A stretch of DNA of 64,000 nucleotides from Streptomyces sp. A0642. GTDB taxonomy: Bacteria > Actinomycetota > Actinomycetes > Streptomycetales > Streptomycetaceae. Positions 63,899-64,000 of the stretch are shown here, one piece after another (the first letter of the stretch is position 1; each line of letters opens with the position of its first letter). The position numbers and the translations under genes are program-made. The notes beneath the pieces were generated by a model. That model was not told the origin of the DNA. It was given only the letters and a program-made list of their open reading frames with translations, and did no database searches. Location of the stretch: NCBI RefSeq assembly GCF_004795105.1, contig NZ_SSBL01000028.1:19692-83691 (forward strand), in the 5' to 3' direction.

Positions 63899-64000
63899 GA
63901 CAAGCCCTCGGCCTATTAGTACCAGTCAGCTCCACCCGTTACCGGGCTTCCACATCTGGCCTATCAACCCAGTCGTCTACTGGGAGCCTTAACCCCTCAA
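63899..64000 (-). rRNA. rrl: 23S ribosomal RNA, 3' end only
   Basis: Minus-strand sequence GTAACGGGTGGAGCTGACTG then GTACTAATAGGCCGAGGGCTT is the conserved 3' end of bacterial 23S rRNA; the gene continues beyond the right edge. The exact 3' nucleotide is estimated. The 80-bp spacer to 5S (63819-63898) is AT-richer and holds no tRNA. Confidence 0.93.

Overview
The window looks like a chromosomal core segment of a Streptomyces. GC is very high, codon third positions are GC-rich, and GTG/TTG starts are frequent. The gene order tmRNA-smpB-S41 protease-ftsX-ftsE-(prfB)-pkaB-pkaA ... gdh ... secA ... hpf-comF-lpqB-mtrB-mtrA-mtnA matches, from memory, the Streptomyces coelicolor core. No phage, insertion sequence, CRISPR array or tRNA gene was seen. 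The right edge runs into the 3' end of an rRNA operon on the minus strand (23S end and 5S).

Layout. 0-5.4 kb (minus): a cut-off polysaccharide deacetylase, a membrane protein, ssrA (tmRNA) with its terminator, smpB, a CtpA-type protease, ftsX and ftsE: ribosome rescue plus control of cell-wall hydrolysis. 5.7-9.8 kb: a small zinc-ribbon membrane protein, a sortase-anchored repeat protein (16 x DAAAGGG), a secreted MINPP-like phosphatase and prfB. 9.9-17.5 kb: two Ser/Thr kinases (pkaB, pkaA) divergent from a large FHA/ATPase protein whose linker repeats a threonine motif. 17.7-21.5 kb: a sugar ABC importer (binding lipoprotein and two permeases, no ATPase), one permease carrying an extra Ig-like domain. 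21.7-33.7 kb: a cell-wall glycopolymer locus with two GT2-TagF fusions, a GT2-methyltransferase fusion, a polytopic glycosyltransferase, a small flippase-like protein, a TetR regulator and a TagG/TagH exporter.

33.9-47 kb: the large NAD-glutamate dehydrogenase, a DJ-1/PfpI protein, a HAD-like protein, two conserved proteins of unknown role, secA, a GNAT acetyltransferase and a YcaQ/AlkX-type DNA glycosylase. 47-55.6 kb (minus): an orphan NarL-type response regulator, the long ribosome hibernation factor, a probable 59-codon gene upstream of it, comF, and lpqB-mtrB-mtrA-mtnA. 55.7-61.2 kb (plus): a tightly coupled five-gene operon (membrane protein, DUF4129, DUF4350, MoxR AAA+ ATPase, DUF58). 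61.3-63.6 kb: an MFS transporter and a divergent LysR regulator sharing an operator-like palindrome, then the rRNA terminator, 5S and the 23S end.

How it fits together: most of the window serves envelope construction (FtsEX, deacetylase, teichoic-type polymers, sortase substrate, SecA, MtrAB-LpqB) and ribosome upkeep (tmRNA/SmpB, RF2, hibernation factor, rRNA). The least explained parts are the PkaA/PkaB-FHA-ATPase module with its SGRTPY array, the permease with the inserted SdrD-B-like domain, the MoxR/DUF58 operon and the small gene upstream of hpf.
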